Positions 50,363 through 60,369 of a stretch of 64,000 bases of DNA are shown here, piece after piece; position 1 is the first letter of the stretch; every line of letters starts with the position of its first letter. Origin of the DNA: Phycisphaerales bacterium (GTDB lineage Bacteria; Planctomycetota; Phycisphaerae; Sedimentisphaerales; Anaerobacaceae); assembly GCA_030602885.1 (NCBI GenBank), contig JAUVYV010000007.1, positions 1-64,000 on the forward strand. Reading direction: 5' to 3'. A model generated the notes under the pieces. That model was not told the origin of the DNA. It was given only the letters and a program-made list of their open reading frames with translations, and did no database searches. The position numbers and the translations under genes were made by a program.

Positions 50363-50758
50363 TTGAAACGGTATTCACTGGGCAAGGGTAAACGGCTTGT
50401 CAGCAACGAGCAGTTTAAGACTGTTCTTGCATGCAAGCTGTGTGCGAGTGACGATTTTCTGATATTGTATATGCGCAAGAACGATTGCGGCTATCCTCGT
50501 TTGGGAGTATCGGTCGGCAAGGCGTTCGGAAAGGCCGTTGTGCGAAATCGCTTCAAGCGGGTGCTGAGAGAGGTCTTCAGGCAAAACCAGGATAGAATTC
50601 CACAAACTTTTGACTATTTGCTTATGGTTTCACGTCGGTGGTCAAAAAGGTCAAAGAAAAGAGTTTGCGCAGGAGAGAAGCTGAGTGGATTTGCATTTGA
50701 TAAGGTTATGGCCTCGTTTCTGTCTTTGGTCGGGAAAATAGCGCAAAAAGGCGGATAG
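50363..50758 (+). CDS. rnpA: Ribonuclease P protein component
   Basis: RYSLGKGKRLVSNEQFKTVL; RLGVSVGKAFGKAVVRNRFKRVLREVFR; TTG start after ggtggag. Confidence 0.9.
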   Translation: MKRYSLGKGKRLVSNEQFKTVLACKLCASDDFLILYMRKNDCGYPRLGVSVGKAFGKAVVRNRFKRVLREVFRQNQDRIPQTFDYLLMVSRRWSKRSKKRVCAGEKLSGFAFDKVMASFLSLVGKIAQKGG

Positions 50759-50809
50759 GCTTGTGCCGGCTCAATCGGCCTGGCCGGCTAATTTGGTTGA
50801 GAAGGGACC

Positions 50810-51070
50810 TTGGCTGATAAAAAGGAATTAGTTGCAATAGGGGTGGCGGCAAAAAAAGCTGGCATTTCTCGGCAGTCTCTGCAATATTACATTATGGTAG
50901 GCCTGCTCGAGCCGACCGAGATTACGCCTACCGGCAGACGGTTTTTTGACAAGAAGAGTGTCGAACGGATCAAGCTGATAAGAAAGCTCAACCAGAGCGG
51001 ATATCCGCTGCGTGCGATACGAGAGTTGTTTCTTGAAGGTCGGACTGATTTGAAAGGAATCAAGCAGTGA
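50810..51070 (+). CDS. MerR family transcriptional regulator
   Basis: GVAAKKAGISRQSLQYYIMVGLLEPTEITPTGRRFFDKKSVERIKLIRKLNQSGYPLRAIRELF. Confidence 0.88.
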   Translation: MADKKELVAIGVAAKKAGISRQSLQYYIMVGLLEPTEITPTGRRFFDKKSVERIKLIRKLNQSGYPLRAIRELFLEGRTDLKGIKQ

Positions 51071-52002
51071 GCGATTATGAAACCGCACAAAAGAGACGAA
51101 GCATGATTGTGGGAATCTTTGTCGTCATTGCCTTTCTTGCCTTCGGGTGGATGATATTTCAGTTTGGTGACCTGCCGATACTGGTCAGCGAGATAAGGTC
51201 TTACGAAGTGAAGGTACAGTTCCCGTCGGCGCCTGGTGTGCAGCGTGATACACCGGTTCGTTTTTGCGGTTATCAGATAGGCAGGGTGACGCACGTCAAG
51301 CCACCCGATACTATCAAGGACCTGAAGACAGGCGAATACTACCATCAGACCGTAGTGATTCTGAGCATCGATAATAAATTCGACAATATCCCAGCCGCCG
51401 TCGAGGTCAAGCTTATGACACGCGGGCTCGGAAGCAGCTATATCGAGCTAAAGGTTCCTCCGAGGGACATCAGGGATGGAAATGTTCTCCATGAGGGAAG
51501 TCTCCTGCAGGGCTCGACGGGCATGACCAGCGAGTTTTTTCCGGAGGAAAGCCAGCAGAAACTCGCCGATATGATAGACGGGATAGGCAGTTTCGTAAAG
51601 AACGCCAACGATATTTTCGGCGACCCCAATAACAAGGCAAATCTCAAATCGGCCCTGGCCGACCTGGCTGCCGCCACCGAGCAGGCAACAGACGTTATGA
51701 AAGAGCTAAGCCAGCTGGCATCTGCAGGCAGGCAGACTCTGAGCAATGCCGACAAGCGAATGGAAGAGGTCGTCGTCGCTATGGTGGGCACCAGCGAAAA
51801 GATGAATGAGGTGATGACGCAGTTGCATCAGATTCTTGAGAAGGTCAACAACGGCGAGGGGACTATGGCCAAGGTGATCAATGACGGGCGGCTGTATGAG
51901 GATTTGCTCGAGAACACCCACCAGCTTAAATTAGTGCTGGAGGATTTGCAGGTCTTTGTAGCCGAATCGCGAGAGAAAGGTGTACCCATCAAGCTCAAAT
52001 AA
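51067..52002 (+). CDS. MlaD/MCE family protein
   Basis: N-terminal TM; VKVQFPSAPGVQRDTPVRFCGYQIGRVTHV; GLGSSYIELKVPP; long coiled C-terminus. Confidence 0.88.
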   Translation: MSDYETAQKRRSMIVGIFVVIAFLAFGWMIFQFGDLPILVSEIRSYEVKVQFPSAPGVQRDTPVRFCGYQIGRVTHVKPPDTIKDLKTGEYYHQTVVILSIDNKFDNIPAAVEVKLMTRGLGSSYIELKVPPRDIRDGNVLHEGSLLQGSTGMTSEFFPEESQQKLADMIDGIGSFVKNANDIFGDPNNKANLKSALADLAAATEQATDVMKELSQLASAGRQTLSNADKRMEEVVVAMVGTSEKMNEVMTQLHQILEKVNNGEGTMAKVINDGRLYEDLLENTHQLKLVLEDLQVFVAESREKGVPIKLK

Positions 52003-52085
52003 ACGGCTTGTCCTGGTATCGGAGGTAGCGAAAGGGGCAAGGCAGCTGGTTCGGCAATTATTTTGCAGATGAAGGAGAGTATTTA

Positions 52086-53330
52086 ATGGAAGTGACATCT
52101 GAGGACAGAAAAGCCGTTGAGGAGATTACGAAGTTATCGAAGGAGGCCGGAATAGATATTGGCGGAGGCAAGGTGAAAAGGACGTCGTCGCGTTTTTGCT
52201 TGGGCGTGGAGCACGGCGATTATAACGGGACAGAGCTATTCGGTGTGGGAACAGACAGATTTATATGGATGGCTTATAAACCGAGCGGGACCGGCAAGGT
52301 GAGAATATTCAGCGGCAATTTCCCCGACGACGGCATGATTGAGTTCACCCTCGGCGATGTCCCCGAGCCGAAGTCAAAGATGATTGCCGATACATGGGCC
52401 CGTTTCCCATACGGTGTTGACTACATTCTCAGAAGGGCTGGTTACAAGCTCGAGCAGGGCATCGACGCCGTTATCTACGGCAATATACCGGGCGGCGGGA
52501 TGAGCCGCTCGGCATCGCTTACCTTGAATCTGATTTTATCGCTACTCGATGCCAATGGCATAGAAGAGCAGGACCAATTCAAAATCGTGGATATGGCCCA
52601 GCAGGTCGAGAATGACTATATTGGCTCGCCTTGCGGCAAGCTCGACCAGATTATGATACTCTTCGCCCGCGAGGGATTCGGTACCTACTACAACCCGAAA
52701 GATCGCAAAGTCGAATACATCCCCCTTGGTCAAAAGGCCGAAGACTTTTGCATAGTCGTAATGGATACCGGTACCGTCCGCCCGGGACTTGAAAAATCCA
52801 CCTACAAAATTCGCCGCGCCGAATGCGAGAAGCTCGTCGCAATGCTTCAAAGAACCGGCTACGACATCTCCTGCCTGGCAGATATCAAAACCGATGGCGT
52901 TTACGAAAAAGCCCTCGCCCAGTTCGCCGGCCCGCACCCCGACCTTACCGACCGCCTGCGGTATATCTTTCATGCCCAGCGTCGCTTCTATGAGATGTTA
53001 GACGCCTGGAAGCAAGGGAACATCGAAACGGTAGGGCGCATCTTCCGCGCCGACGGTATCGGCCTGCGTGATACATACAAAATCTCCGGCCCTGAATTAG
53101 AGACTATGTGTGATATCGCCCGAGCAGTCCCCGGCTGTCTGGGTGAAAGGATGCTCGGAGGCGGCGACAAAGGCGCCGCCGGCGCATTAGTCAAGGCCGA
53201 AGCCGTCGATGCCCTCAGAACCGCCGTCGATACCGCCTACCCACGCTCCCGCCCCGACTTCGCCGACAAATACGCAGTCCACATCTGCAAACCCGTTGCC
53301 GGCGTCAGATTATACGATAACCTGCTGTGA
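52086..53330 (+). CDS. GHMP-family kinase, galactokinase-like (divergent)
   Basis: RFCLGVEHGDYNGTELFG; NIPGGGMSRSASLTLNLILSLL; GKLDQIMILFAREG; LGERMLGGGDKGAAGALV. Confidence 0.85.
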   Translation: MEVTSEDRKAVEEITKLSKEAGIDIGGGKVKRTSSRFCLGVEHGDYNGTELFGVGTDRFIWMAYKPSGTGKVRIFSGNFPDDGMIEFTLGDVPEPKSKMIADTWARFPYGVDYILRRAGYKLEQGIDAVIYGNIPGGGMSRSASLTLNLILSLLDANGIEEQDQFKIVDMAQQVENDYIGSPCGKLDQIMILFAREGFGTYYNPKDRKVEYIPLGQKAEDFCIVVMDTGTVRPGLEKSTYKIRRAECEKLVAMLQRTGYDISCLADIKTDGVYEKALAQFAGPHPDLTDRLRYIFHAQRRFYEMLDAWKQGNIETVGRIFRADGIGLRDTYKISGPELETMCDIARAVPGCLGERMLGGGDKGAAGALVKAEAVDALRTAVDTAYPRSRPDFADKYAVHICKPVAGVRLYDNLL

Positions 53331-53341
53331 CCACTCTGTAG

Positions 53342-53360
53342 CACGGGCATCTTGCCCGTG
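53342..53360. repeat. Hairpin cacgggc-atctt-gcccgtg between convergent genes
   Basis: 7-bp perfect stem, 5-nt loop. Confidence 0.7.
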
Positions 53361-53369
53361 TATCCGATG

Positions 53370-53478
53370 TCATTACGAGGAGTCCCGCACCAATTGAATC
53401 CCTGCGGCATATAGGACTCACGAATTGTAACGAGCTCTGCTTTCCCAACCAATTGGTGCGGGGCGACGCGGCAATCTC
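53370..53478. repeat. Dispersed intergenic repeat apparently interrupted by a 79-bp inverted-repeat-bounded segment
   Basis: tcattacgagga...gcgacgcggcaatctc halves flank 13-bp perfect inverted repeat cccgcaccaattg (53384-53396)/caattggtgcggg (53450-53462). Confidence 0.6.
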
Positions 53479-53556
53479 GTTTTGAAGATTTGGGTTTTGG
53501 TTATTAGAATTTGTTTCGGATTTCGTGCTTAGGATTTCTACATCTCGAGATACAGT

Positions 53557-55152
53557 CTATTGTGTCGTCTTTATCTTCACCAGCACGACGCCGTGGGGGC
53601 GGACTTTGGCGGAGAATTCGTTGTCAAATACGCCAATGTCTTTCTGCCGCCACAAATCTCGCACAACCTGCTTTCCCTTGATGCCAAGGTCAGACCATTT
53701 GACAGTCACGGTTTCGGTCTCGGTGCCGATGTTGAACAGGCCGACGGCCAGCGAGCCGTCTTCGAGTTTCTTGGCGAGGACCTTGCCGTGCTCGCTTGAG
53801 GCGACCTGCGTTGCCTGGATGCCAAGCGGGTCCTGGTCTATGGCGAGGACTTCGTCGTTTGTAAGCAGGTTTAGGGTGAAATCGTCGAGCTTATCAAGCG
53901 GACAGCCGAGCAGCAGCGGCGCTGACCAGAGGCACCAAAGCGAGATGTGCGTGTACTGCTCATCGGGCGTAAGGTAGGTATCGTGCAGTTTCTTTCCCCA
54001 GCCGACCTTGCCGACGACTAACATATCGGCGTCGTTCCAGTGCCCGGGCCCGTTATAGGGCGCCCATTTTTCGTGCAGCTTCCAGATATCTAAGATTCCC
54101 AAGGCCCACTTCTCGCCGGGCGGTAGCTGTGCTTTGGTCCAGCCATCGCGGATGTCACCCGTTGTTCTCCAGCAGTTGGCTAATTTCACCCAGGTGTCGG
54201 CGTGCTCGAACGGAGCGGTGTTGGACAGCGAATAGACGATGTCACGGCCGCTGGCCAGCAGGGCGTCGGCCATTTGTTTTGTGTTGGCTTCGTCGTTGGG
54301 GTTCCAATCGTACTTCAGGTAATCCATTCCCCACGCCGCCCACTGCTTTGCATCGTTGGCAGCAAAGGAGTACTTGCCGTGCCGGTGGTTCTTATGATAG
54401 TTGTTGTAGCCGTTGACTTTTTCCCAGGACCCGTTCTTGTTGTCACTCGAGCCGCCGATGTACCCGGCATACGACGTAACCCAAGGGGTCGAGTAGATGC
54501 CGATTTTCAAGCCCAGCGAGTGGACGTAATCACACAGCCCCTTCATATCGCCGAATTTCTCATTGCCCAAAATGGCATTGAACTCGCCGCCGCGCGGTGC
54601 CTGCCAGGTATCGTCGATATTCATATAGACCCAGCCGTGATTAACCAGGCCGCTGTCCGCCATCGCTTTAGCGGATTGTCTTACGTTCTCATCCGACACC
54701 TCCGCCGCCCAGCAGTTCCAGCTATTCCAGCCCATAGGTGGTGTCAGTGCAATCTTGTCACCGACGACAATCTTCAGCCCACGTTCGGCCGTGCCGAGTG
54801 CATTTGTCGCCTTGAGCGTGACATTGTATGTGCCCGGCTGTTTGACTGACCCGGTGATGCGACCTGTATTATGGTCAACTTTCAGCCCCGTCGGTAGGTC
54901 TTCAGCGGCAAAGGTCATTGGGCGGTCGCCTGGGGCGGCAATCGTAAACAGAAACGGGCTGGCCGGACGAACGCCGAACACCTTCGGTGAATTTATCCGC
55001 GGCTCTGCACCCGCCTTCGGTGTCAGTATATACACCTCGCCCGCCGCCAGGTTTGTCTCCGCCGGCTCATACACCGTCGCACATCCCCCAAGCACCATTA
55101 CTGCCAACACAAGCAAGCCCAAAACATCCAGATGGTATCTCTTCTGTCTCAT
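53557..55152 (-). CDS. GH27-type alpha-galactosidase with N-terminal putative Ig-like (He_PIG-like) domain
   Basis: Lipobox VLGGCATVY; GLKVDHNTGRITGSVKQPGTYNVTLKATN; TPPMGWNSWNCWAAEVSDENVRQSAKAMADSGLVNHGWVYMNIDDTW; WGMDYLKYDWN; GHWNDADMLVVG. Confidence 0.93.
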   Translation of the reverse strand: MRQKRYHLDVLGLLVLAVMVLGGCATVYEPAETNLAAGEVYILTPKAGAEPRINSPKVFGVRPASPFLFTIAAPGDRPMTFAAEDLPTGLKVDHNTGRITGSVKQPGTYNVTLKATNALGTAERGLKIVVGDKIALTPPMGWNSWNCWAAEVSDENVRQSAKAMADSGLVNHGWVYMNIDDTWQAPRGGEFNAILGNEKFGDMKGLCDYVHSLGLKIGIYSTPWVTSYAGYIGGSSDNKNGSWEKVNGYNNYHKNHRHGKYSFAANDAKQWAAWGMDYLKYDWNPNDEANTKQMADALLASGRDIVYSLSNTAPFEHADTWVKLANCWRTTGDIRDGWTKAQLPPGEKWALGILDIWKLHEKWAPYNGPGHWNDADMLVVGKVGWGKKLHDTYLTPDEQYTHISLWCLWSAPLLLGCPLDKLDDFTLNLLTNDEVLAIDQDPLGIQATQVASSEHGKVLAKKLEDGSLAVGLFNIGTETETVTVKWSDLGIKGKQVVRDLWRQKDIGVFDNEFSAKVRPHGVVLVKIKTTQ

Positions 55153-55556
55153 TGCAATATTCCTTTCTCTTCACCAAATTGCGTCCAAAGCGTTTGTTTG
55201 ATGCAGTGCCAAGAATGTAACCTCTCACCGCGTGCGCATCAAGGCCCTTTGAAAAGAATATGGCGCCGCAGCTTCAGATCGAGCTTCAGTTTGATGACAT
55301 CACCGCCCTTGAGCGGCTTAGGCGGGATTTTCCAAACATATCACTGGATACGGTCAACAGGACGCTGCTGACTTCGACGGAGACCGGGGCTGCATTTGTA
55401 GTATAAGGTTCGAGGAATGTGAGGTATATTCGGCCGCAAATACGAAAAAAATGTTGACTTTAGAAGTTGACAGTGAGATGCTCAGACAGCAGCCAGGCAG
55501 GTCTTAGCGAGTTAAAATGAGGTTGTTAAAGGGGTTCGTAATAGAAGGAGGCTTAA

Positions 55557-56129
55557 ATGAATCTTAAAGGTACGCAGACGGAAAAGAATTTGCTGGCTGC
55601 ATTTGCAGGAGAATCACAGGCGCGAAACAGATACAATTATTTCGCCAGCCAAGCCAAGAAGGAAGGTTACGAGCAGATAGCGGCGATTTTCGAGGAGACG
55701 GCAAACCAGGAGAAAGAGCACGCCAAGCGCGAGTTCAAATTCCTGCAGGGCGGCGAAGTGGAAGTAACAGCGGCATTTCCTGCCGGCGTGATCGGTGGTA
55801 CGGTCGAGAACCTAAAGGCCGCTGCTGCGGGCGAGCACTACGAGACCACCGAGATGTATCCTGAATTTGCTGAGACGGCAGAGAAAGAGGAATTTTCTGA
55901 GATTGCGGAGGTTTTCAAAAACATTGCGATTGCAGAGAAGCGCCACGAAGACCGCTACGTGGCCCTGGCTAAGAACATAACTGATGGGGTTGTGTTCAAA
56001 CGTTCGAAGCCGGTCAGATGGGTTTGCAGAAATTGCGGTTACGTGTATGAGGGCACGGAGCCACCGGATATGTGCCCGGCCTGTGCGCATCCGAAGAGTT
56101 ATTATGAACTGGAAGCTGTTAATTACTAA
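55557..56129 (+). CDS. Rubrerythrin
   Basis: LKGTQTEKNLLAAFAGESQARNRYNYFASQAKKEGYEQIAAIFEETANQEKEHAK; C-terminal rubredoxin-like VCRNCGYVYEG...CPACAHPKSYYEL. Confidence 0.96.
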   Translation: MNLKGTQTEKNLLAAFAGESQARNRYNYFASQAKKEGYEQIAAIFEETANQEKEHAKREFKFLQGGEVEVTAAFPAGVIGGTVENLKAAAAGEHYETTEMYPEFAETAEKEEFSEIAEVFKNIAIAEKRHEDRYVALAKNITDGVVFKRSKPVRWVCRNCGYVYEGTEPPDMCPACAHPKSYYELEAVNY

Positions 56130-56254
56130 CATTTTGAGGTGCTCGGTTTCAGGGGAACATGGAAACCTCTGGGGACAAGAGGGTGCAGGTGTGGTGTGGC
56201 GGCGAGTGAGTATGGCTACTGTTGTGTTTTGGACTGCGTGGAAAGGAGGTGGCT

Positions 56255-56767
56255 ATGGACGAGCGGAAAGGTGTGGTAACAATGAAGGGCGATCCTGTTA
56301 CTTTGGTCGGCAAAGGCGTCAGGGTCGGAGAGAAGGCGCCGGATTTCGAAGTGCTGGCGAATGATTTGTCTGTTGTGCGGCTGTCGTCATTCCCGGGCAA
56401 GGTGTGCATTATCAGTTCGGTGCCCTCGCTTGACACTCCGGTCTGTGATGTTCAGACACGGCGTTTCAACGAGGAGGCGGTTAAATTAGGCAAAGATGTG
56501 GTGGTGCTTACAATCAGCATGGACCTGCCGTTTGCCCAGAGTCGCTGGTGCGGAGCGGCGGGTGTCAAGGACGTCAAGACGCTCTCGGACCATCGCGATG
56601 CCTCGTTCGGCAGGGCGTTCGGTGTGCTCATCAAGGAGCTGCGGCTTTTGGCACGTGCGGTATTTGTGGTGGATAAGGGCGGAGTTGTCAGATATGTGCA
56701 GGTGGTGCCTGAGCTGACAAAAGAGCCCGATTACGAGGCTGTGCTGAAGGTGGTTAGAGAACTGTAG
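56255..56767 (+). CDS. tpx: Thiol peroxidase (Tpx-type peroxiredoxin)
   Basis: AAAGGAGGT RBS; VTLVGKGVRVGEKAPDFEVLANDL; ISSVPSLDTPVCDVQTRRFNEEA; SMDLPFAQSRWC. Confidence 0.95.
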   Translation: MDERKGVVTMKGDPVTLVGKGVRVGEKAPDFEVLANDLSVVRLSSFPGKVCIISSVPSLDTPVCDVQTRRFNEEAVKLGKDVVVLTISMDLPFAQSRWCGAAGVKDVKTLSDHRDASFGRAFGVLIKELRLLARAVFVVDKGGVVRYVQVVPELTKEPDYEAVLKVVREL

Positions 56768-56919
56768 CGGACATTTGCGCAAGAGATGAAAGAATTCTCG
56801 GATGAGGAGGAGTATCCGTGCAGTGAGTTTCTCGGCTGGTCGCCGGGCGTGTTTGCCTACAGTTATAATTATCTCAACTAAAATTGAGGCGTTGATATTT
56901 AGTGAGGTAAATCCGTAAG

Positions 56920-58101
56920 ATGAACGAGCTTAGACGAAACGTCTTTTCGGTGGGGGCGATTGACTGGGACAGGCGATTGTTCGATGAGCTGATTCCGCTG
57001 CCCGATGGGACGAGCTACAATGCGTATCTGATTGGAGGCAGCGAAAAAACGGCCCTTATCGATACGGTTGACCCGACAAAGACGTCTGTTCTGATAGACA
57101 ACCTAATCAGGGCCGGTACGGACAGGATTGACTATGTTATCGCCAACCACGCTGAGCAGGACCATTCGGGCTCGCTGCCCGACATTCTTATGCTCTACCC
57201 GATGGCGAAAGTAGTCACCAGCCCGAAATGCAAAGCAATGCTGATCGATCTGCTGCGGCTGGAAGAGGATTCCTTTGTCGCTGTCGATGACGGCCAGACG
57301 CTTTCGCTCGGGGATAAGACCCTGAGGTTCATCTATACGCCGTGGGTGCACTGGCCTGAGACGATGAGCACGTATCTACAGGAAGACAAGATACTGTTTT
57401 CGTGCGACTTCTTCGGGTCACATCTGGCGACGAGCAGCTTGTTCGTTGAGGATGAGGCGCTGGTTTTAGAGTCGGCCAAGCGTTATTACGCAGAGATAAT
57501 GATGCCGTTTCGCACGCCGATAAGGACCAACCTTAAGAAGATTGACTCACTTGAGATTGAAATGATTGCGCCGAGTCACGGGCCGGTGTATCAGAAACCT
57601 GAGCTTATAGTCGATGCGTACAGGGACTGGGTGAGCGACGATGTAAAAAACGAAGTTGTGGTTGCGTATGTTTCGATGCATGAGAGTACGCGAAAGATGG
57701 TTGAGCATTTCGTCGACGCCCTGATTGAGCGAAACATTAAGGTCAAACAATTCAACCTTACGGTAACGGACATTGGTGAGCTGGCGATGTCGCTGGTGGA
57801 TGCGGCGACGATAGTGATAGGGTCGCCGACGGTGCTGGTGGGAGCTCATCCGGCGGCTGCTTATGCGGCCATACTGGCCAATGCGCTGAAGCCGAAGACC
57901 AGGTTTGCTTCGATAATCGGTTCTTTCGGCTGGGGCAGCAAAATGGTCGAGCAGTTGACGGGGCTGATGGGTAATCTTAAGGTCGAGGTCCTTGAGCCGG
58001 TACTGGCGAAGGGACATCCGGTGGACGACGATTTTGCGGCTCTGGATAAACTGGCTGACAAAATACTGAGCAAACACAAGGGTATTGGAATCGCGAGCTG
58101 A
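56920..58101 (+). CDS. FprA-family A-type flavoprotein (flavodiiron protein)
   Basis: NAYLIGGSEKTALIDTVDP; NHAEQDHSGSLP; FSCDFFGSH; C-terminal flavodoxin-like VVAYVSMHESTRKMVEHF, IIGSFGWGSKMVEQL. Confidence 0.95.
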   Translation: MNELRRNVFSVGAIDWDRRLFDELIPLPDGTSYNAYLIGGSEKTALIDTVDPTKTSVLIDNLIRAGTDRIDYVIANHAEQDHSGSLPDILMLYPMAKVVTSPKCKAMLIDLLRLEEDSFVAVDDGQTLSLGDKTLRFIYTPWVHWPETMSTYLQEDKILFSCDFFGSHLATSSLFVEDEALVLESAKRYYAEIMMPFRTPIRTNLKKIDSLEIEMIAPSHGPVYQKPELIVDAYRDWVSDDVKNEVVVAYVSMHESTRKMVEHFVDALIERNIKVKQFNLTVTDIGELAMSLVDAATIVIGSPTVLVGAHPAAAYAAILANALKPKTRFASIIGSFGWGSKMVEQLTGLMGNLKVEVLEPVLAKGHPVDDDFAALDKLADKILSKHKGIGIAS

Positions 58102-58159
58102 GATAAGAATTTCTGCGGAACAGGAGAATCCAACCACGTAAATGTGAAAGGGGAAAACG

Positions 58160-58543
58160 ATGGCCAAAAAACTTGAAGTATATGAGTGCAAGATCTGCGG
58201 TAATATTGTAGAGGTGCTTCGCGGAGGCGCCGGTGAGCTGGTCTGTTGCGGGCAGCCAATGGAAAATCTGGCTGTCAAGACGGCGGACGAGGGCAGGGAA
58301 AAGCATGTGCCGGTGATTGAGAAGATCGACGGCGGCTACAAAGTAAAGGTCGGTTCTGTTTCGCATCCTATGGAGCAGGAACATTTAATCGAATGGATAG
58401 AGCTGCTGGGCGACGGCAAGGCGTACCGACAATTCCTCAAGTATGGCGATGCGCCCGAGACGACATTTGCCGTTGAGGCACATGCGGTTGCCGCGCGAGA
58501 ACATTGTAACAAGCACGGTTTGTGGGAGGGCAAACAACCATGA
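58160..58543 (+). CDS. Desulfoferrodoxin / superoxide reductase
   Basis: [77 protein letters not shown]. Confidence 0.96.
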   Translation: MAKKLEVYECKICGNIVEVLRGGAGELVCCGQPMENLAVKTADEGREKHVPVIEKIDGGYKVKVGSVSHPMEQEHLIEWIELLGDGKAYRQFLKYGDAPETTFAVEAHAVAAREHCNKHGLWEGKQP

Positions 58544-59055
58544 TTGGCAAAAGAATAGTCGATGCTCTCAATGAGCAGGTCAATGCGGAGCTTTACTCGG
58601 CGTACCTGTATCTTTCGATGGAGGCGTATTTCCACGATGCGGCTCTGGCGGGCTTTGCGAACTGGATGAGAATCCAGACGCAGGAGGAAGTTGTGCACGC
58701 GATGAAGATATACGACTATGTGGTTGAGCGCGGCGGCAGGGTCGTATTGAAGGCGATAGCCAGGCCTCAGGTGACATGGAAGTCTCCGCTGGATGCATTC
58801 AAAGCTGCATATAAGCACGAGCAGAAGGTAACGGGTTTGATAAACGGTCTGGTTGACCTTGCAATCAAAGAAAAAGACTACGCGACGAATAGCTTCCTGC
58901 AGTGGTTTGTTGATGAGCAGGTCGAAGAAGAGGCGTCTGCGGGTGATATAGTACAAAAGTTGAAGCTGGTGGAAAGGGCTCCGGGTGGGCTTTTCATGCT
59001 TGATAAGGAAATGGCTCAGCGTGTTTTCACGCCGCCTGCTGTGAAAGGAGAGTGA
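58540..59055 (+). CDS. Ferritin
   Basis: [70 protein letters not shown]. Confidence 0.95.
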   Translation: MIGKRIVDALNEQVNAELYSAYLYLSMEAYFHDAALAGFANWMRIQTQEEVVHAMKIYDYVVERGGRVVLKAIARPQVTWKSPLDAFKAAYKHEQKVTGLINGLVDLAIKEKDYATNSFLQWFVDEQVEEEASAGDIVQKLKLVERAPGGLFMLDKEMAQRVFTPPAVKGE

Positions 59056-59057
59056 AT

Positions 59058-59549
59058 ATGGGTACAACCTTCAATGCGGATGAGATTTTCGAGATGGCAG
59101 AGGAAATAGAGCGCAACGGAGCGATGTTCTATCGGGAAGCGGCGGCGAACACATCCGATAATGAAACAAAGCGGATGCTGCTTGATTTTGCTGATATGGA
59201 AGACGGACACCTGAAGACCTTTCAACAGATGAGAAAGGAACTGAGCTCGCGTGAGAAGGAAGAAACGGCATTTGACCCGTATAATGAGGCGGCGATGTAC
59301 CTGCAGACGATGGCCGACAGCCACGGCACAGAGGGCAGGAAAAGCCAGGATGTCAAACTGACCGGAAAAGAGACAACAAAAGAGATTCTCGAGATAGCCG
59401 TCAATGCCGAAAAGAACTCGGTCGTCTTCTATACCGGTCTAAAAGAGCTGGTTCCGCCCAGGGCCGGGAAGGACAAGGTCGAGGCAATCATCAGAGAAGA
59501 GCTCGGGCATCTTGCCGTTTTGAGCAACAAACTGGCGGATTTGGGATAG
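59058..59549 (+). CDS. Ferritin-like/rubrerythrin-type diiron protein
   Basis: FNADEIFEMAEEIERNGAMFYREAAANTSDNETKRMLLDFADMEDGHLKTF; ExxH motifs in two halves. Confidence 0.88.
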   Translation: MGTTFNADEIFEMAEEIERNGAMFYREAAANTSDNETKRMLLDFADMEDGHLKTFQQMRKELSSREKEETAFDPYNEAAMYLQTMADSHGTEGRKSQDVKLTGKETTKEILEIAVNAEKNSVVFYTGLKELVPPRAGKDKVEAIIREELGHLAVLSNKLADLG

Positions 59550-59599
59550 GCGCAGGTTAGCGGGGCGGTTATACCGCCGGGCTTACTACGGAGTAGTCG

Positions 59600-60310
59600 A
59601 TGCTGGATTTGGAATCTCTGTTCAAGCTCAGTTATGGCATGTGCATCCTCAGTTCGCGCAGGGACGGCAGGTTCAACGGTTGTATTGTGAATACCGTGTT
59701 CCAGGTGACACCAGAGCCGCCGATGGTGGCTGTGAGCGTTAACCGTGGATGCCTGACCCACGAATTCGTCGCTGAGAGCAGAGTCTTCACTGTCTCCATT
59801 TTGGCAGAAGAAACACCACCGCCGTTTATCGGCAAATTCGGATTCAGGTCAGGCAGGGACATAGACAAGTTCGAGGACGTCAGATTCCGGACGGGCGAGC
59901 TCGGCGTGCCGATAGTTCTGGATAATACTGTTGGATTCATTGAGGCCGAGGTCACTGAAAGCGTTGATGTAGAAAATCACACACTGTTCATCGCGAGGAT
60001 AGTAGCTTGTGAGACACTTGACAGCAGCAAATACCCGATGACGTATGCTTATTACCGGGACGTCAAACACGGCAGGACGCCCAAATCGGCTGCAACATAC
60101 ATTGAGAAGAAACCTGAGCAGCAGGCAAAGGAAGGAGTTAAAGGCATGAAGAAATACAAATGCATTATGTGTGGGTATATCTATGACCCGGCTGTTGGTG
60201 ACTCAGAGAACGGAGTACAGCCTGGAACTGCTTTTGAGAATCTGCCGGATGACTGGGTCTGTCCGGAGTGCGGGGCAGGTAAAGACCAGTTCGAGCCGGT
60301 CGAAGACTGA
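59600..60310 (+). CDS. Flavin reductase-rubredoxin fusion (high-molecular-weight rubredoxin-like)
   Basis: [43 protein letters not shown]-terminal [52 protein letters not shown]. Confidence 0.93.
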   Translation: MLDLESLFKLSYGMCILSSRRDGRFNGCIVNTVFQVTPEPPMVAVSVNRGCLTHEFVAESRVFTVSILAEETPPPFIGKFGFRSGRDIDKFEDVRFRTGELGVPIVLDNTVGFIEAEVTESVDVENHTLFIARIVACETLDSSKYPMTYAYYRDVKHGRTPKSAATYIEKKPEQQAKEGVKGMKKYKCIMCGYIYDPAVGDSENGVQPGTAFENLPDDWVCPECGAGKDQFEPVED

Positions 60311-60369
60311 CGGTCGGCCGACGGTAGTATGCGTTGTTCCTGACATTTGGCTACTAATGGGGTGTTGCT

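Noticed and set aside
54202-54849. 215-aa ORF antisense to the GH27 gene
   Set aside because: Antisense to strongly supported alpha-galactosidase motifs; no RBS or domain.
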